A stretch of 64,000 nucleotides of DNA, from contig NZ_JANBBE010000009.1 in assembly GCF_024648825.1 (NCBI RefSeq), positions 284,748 to 348,747 on the forward strand, read 5' to 3'. Origin of the DNA: Lentzea californiensis (GTDB taxonomy: Bacteria > Actinomycetota > Actinomycetes > Mycobacteriales > Pseudonocardiaceae). Numbering within the stretch: position 1 is the stretch's first letter; the number at the start of each line of letters is the position of its first letter. Position numbers and translations under genes: made by a program. Below are positions 63,777 to 64,000 of the stretch, piece by piece. The notes beneath the pieces are model-generated. The model was not told where the DNA came from. It was given only the letters and a program-made list of their open reading frames with translations, and searched no databases.

Positions 63777-64000
63777 ATGCGCCCAGCGCATGTCTACGCC
63801 GATCTGACCCCTGCCCAGCACATCGAACTGGTCACCGCGCTACACGGACCATGCCGAGTCGCCGCCCGAATCGTCATCGTCCTGCTGTCCGCATCCGGAA
63901 TGAGCGCGCCCGAGATCGCCGAGCTGCTGCACTACGAGCCGGTCACCGTGCGCCGCTGGATCGCACGGCACACCCGCGACGGCATCACAGGGCTGCCCGA
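63777..64000 (+). CDS. IS630-type transposase, N-terminus (3' partial)
   Basis: 75 codons from ATG 63777. HTH region: ARIVIVLLSASGMSAPEIAE then LLHYEPVTVRRWIARHTRDG, typical of the winged helix-turn-helix at the front of IS630-family transposases. The DDE domain lies beyond the window edge. The frame is open throughout, so this copy may be intact. Confidence 0.8.
   Translation, partial: MRPAHVYADLTPAQHIELVTALHGPCRVAARIVIVLLSASGMSAPEIAELLHYEPVTVRRWIARHTRDGITGLP

Noticed and set aside
1..64000. tRNA or rRNA genes
   Set aside because: No cloverleaf-like or rRNA-like sequence was recognised on either strand by eye; a tRNAscan-SE run would settle it.

Overview
The window is high-GC DNA from an actinomycete. 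GTG starts, 1-10 bp operon overlaps, DUF3040/DUF6292-type small proteins and many GGGTA-type (SigB/SigF-like) promoters suggest a saprophytic member of the Pseudonocardiales (Lentzea/Amycolatopsis-like). That placement is inferred from gene content only. No rRNA, tRNA or CRISPR array was seen. The left edge cuts a GH5 cellulase and the right edge cuts an IS630-type transposase.

Layout. 0-9.8 kb: GH5 cellulase, esterase with a PucR-like regulator, GNAT, P-loop kinase, TetR/MFS divergent pair with a clear operator, secreted hydrolase, NAD kinase, VanX-like dipeptidase. 9.8-10.4 kb: a scar holding a truncated alanine racemase and a WD40 fragment. 10.4-12.5 kb: M20 peptidase and diaminopropionate ammonia-lyase pair. 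12.85-15.4 kb: internally deleted IS remnant fused to the 3' end of a GH26 mannanase, then three LacI-type operators and a LacI regulator. 15.6-17.6 kb: NAD+-dependent DNA ligase. 17.59-18.47 kb: a tandem array of structured units that look like small RNA genes on the minus strand. 18.7-19.4 kb: decayed WD40 gene. 19.4-21.5 kb: two-component system and small membrane protein. 21.5-25.3 kb: xylose operon (xylA, xylB, ROK regulator). 26-28.2 kb: EF-G paralogue behind a leader peptide and hairpin. 28.3-33.5 kb: secreted or hydrolytic enzymes including a GH92 mannosidase. 33.5-36.6 kb: MFS pseudogene and molybdopterin oxidoreductase. 36.7-42.5 kb: redox and stress genes (epimerase, PAP2, P450-SDR-flavin reductase operon, hemerythrin operon). 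42.6-48.5 kb: a metal operon made of a divergent MFS exporter, FecB/FecCD/ATPase importer, DUF364 protein and SbnA-like PLP enzyme around a Zur-box-like site. 48.5-58.8 kb: SelO, TrmO-like, lipoproteins, LysR/TDT exporter, a repeat-containing protein and a nest of small, mostly acidic genes. 58.8-63.7 kb: two secreted GH30 glycosidases and a LacI regulator.

How it works together. GH5, GH26, GH92, two GH30 enzymes and xylAB fit plant or fungal polysaccharide breakdown under LacI/ROK control. A second theme is a scattered stress-type regulon: strong GTTT-N15/16-GGGTA promoters, several placed exactly 8-9 bases before the start codon so that the transcript would be leaderless. The best candidates for undescribed biology are the small-RNA-like array at 17.6-18.5 kb, the Zur-box metal operon at 42.6-48.5 kb, and the leader-peptide-controlled EF-G paralogue at 26 kb.
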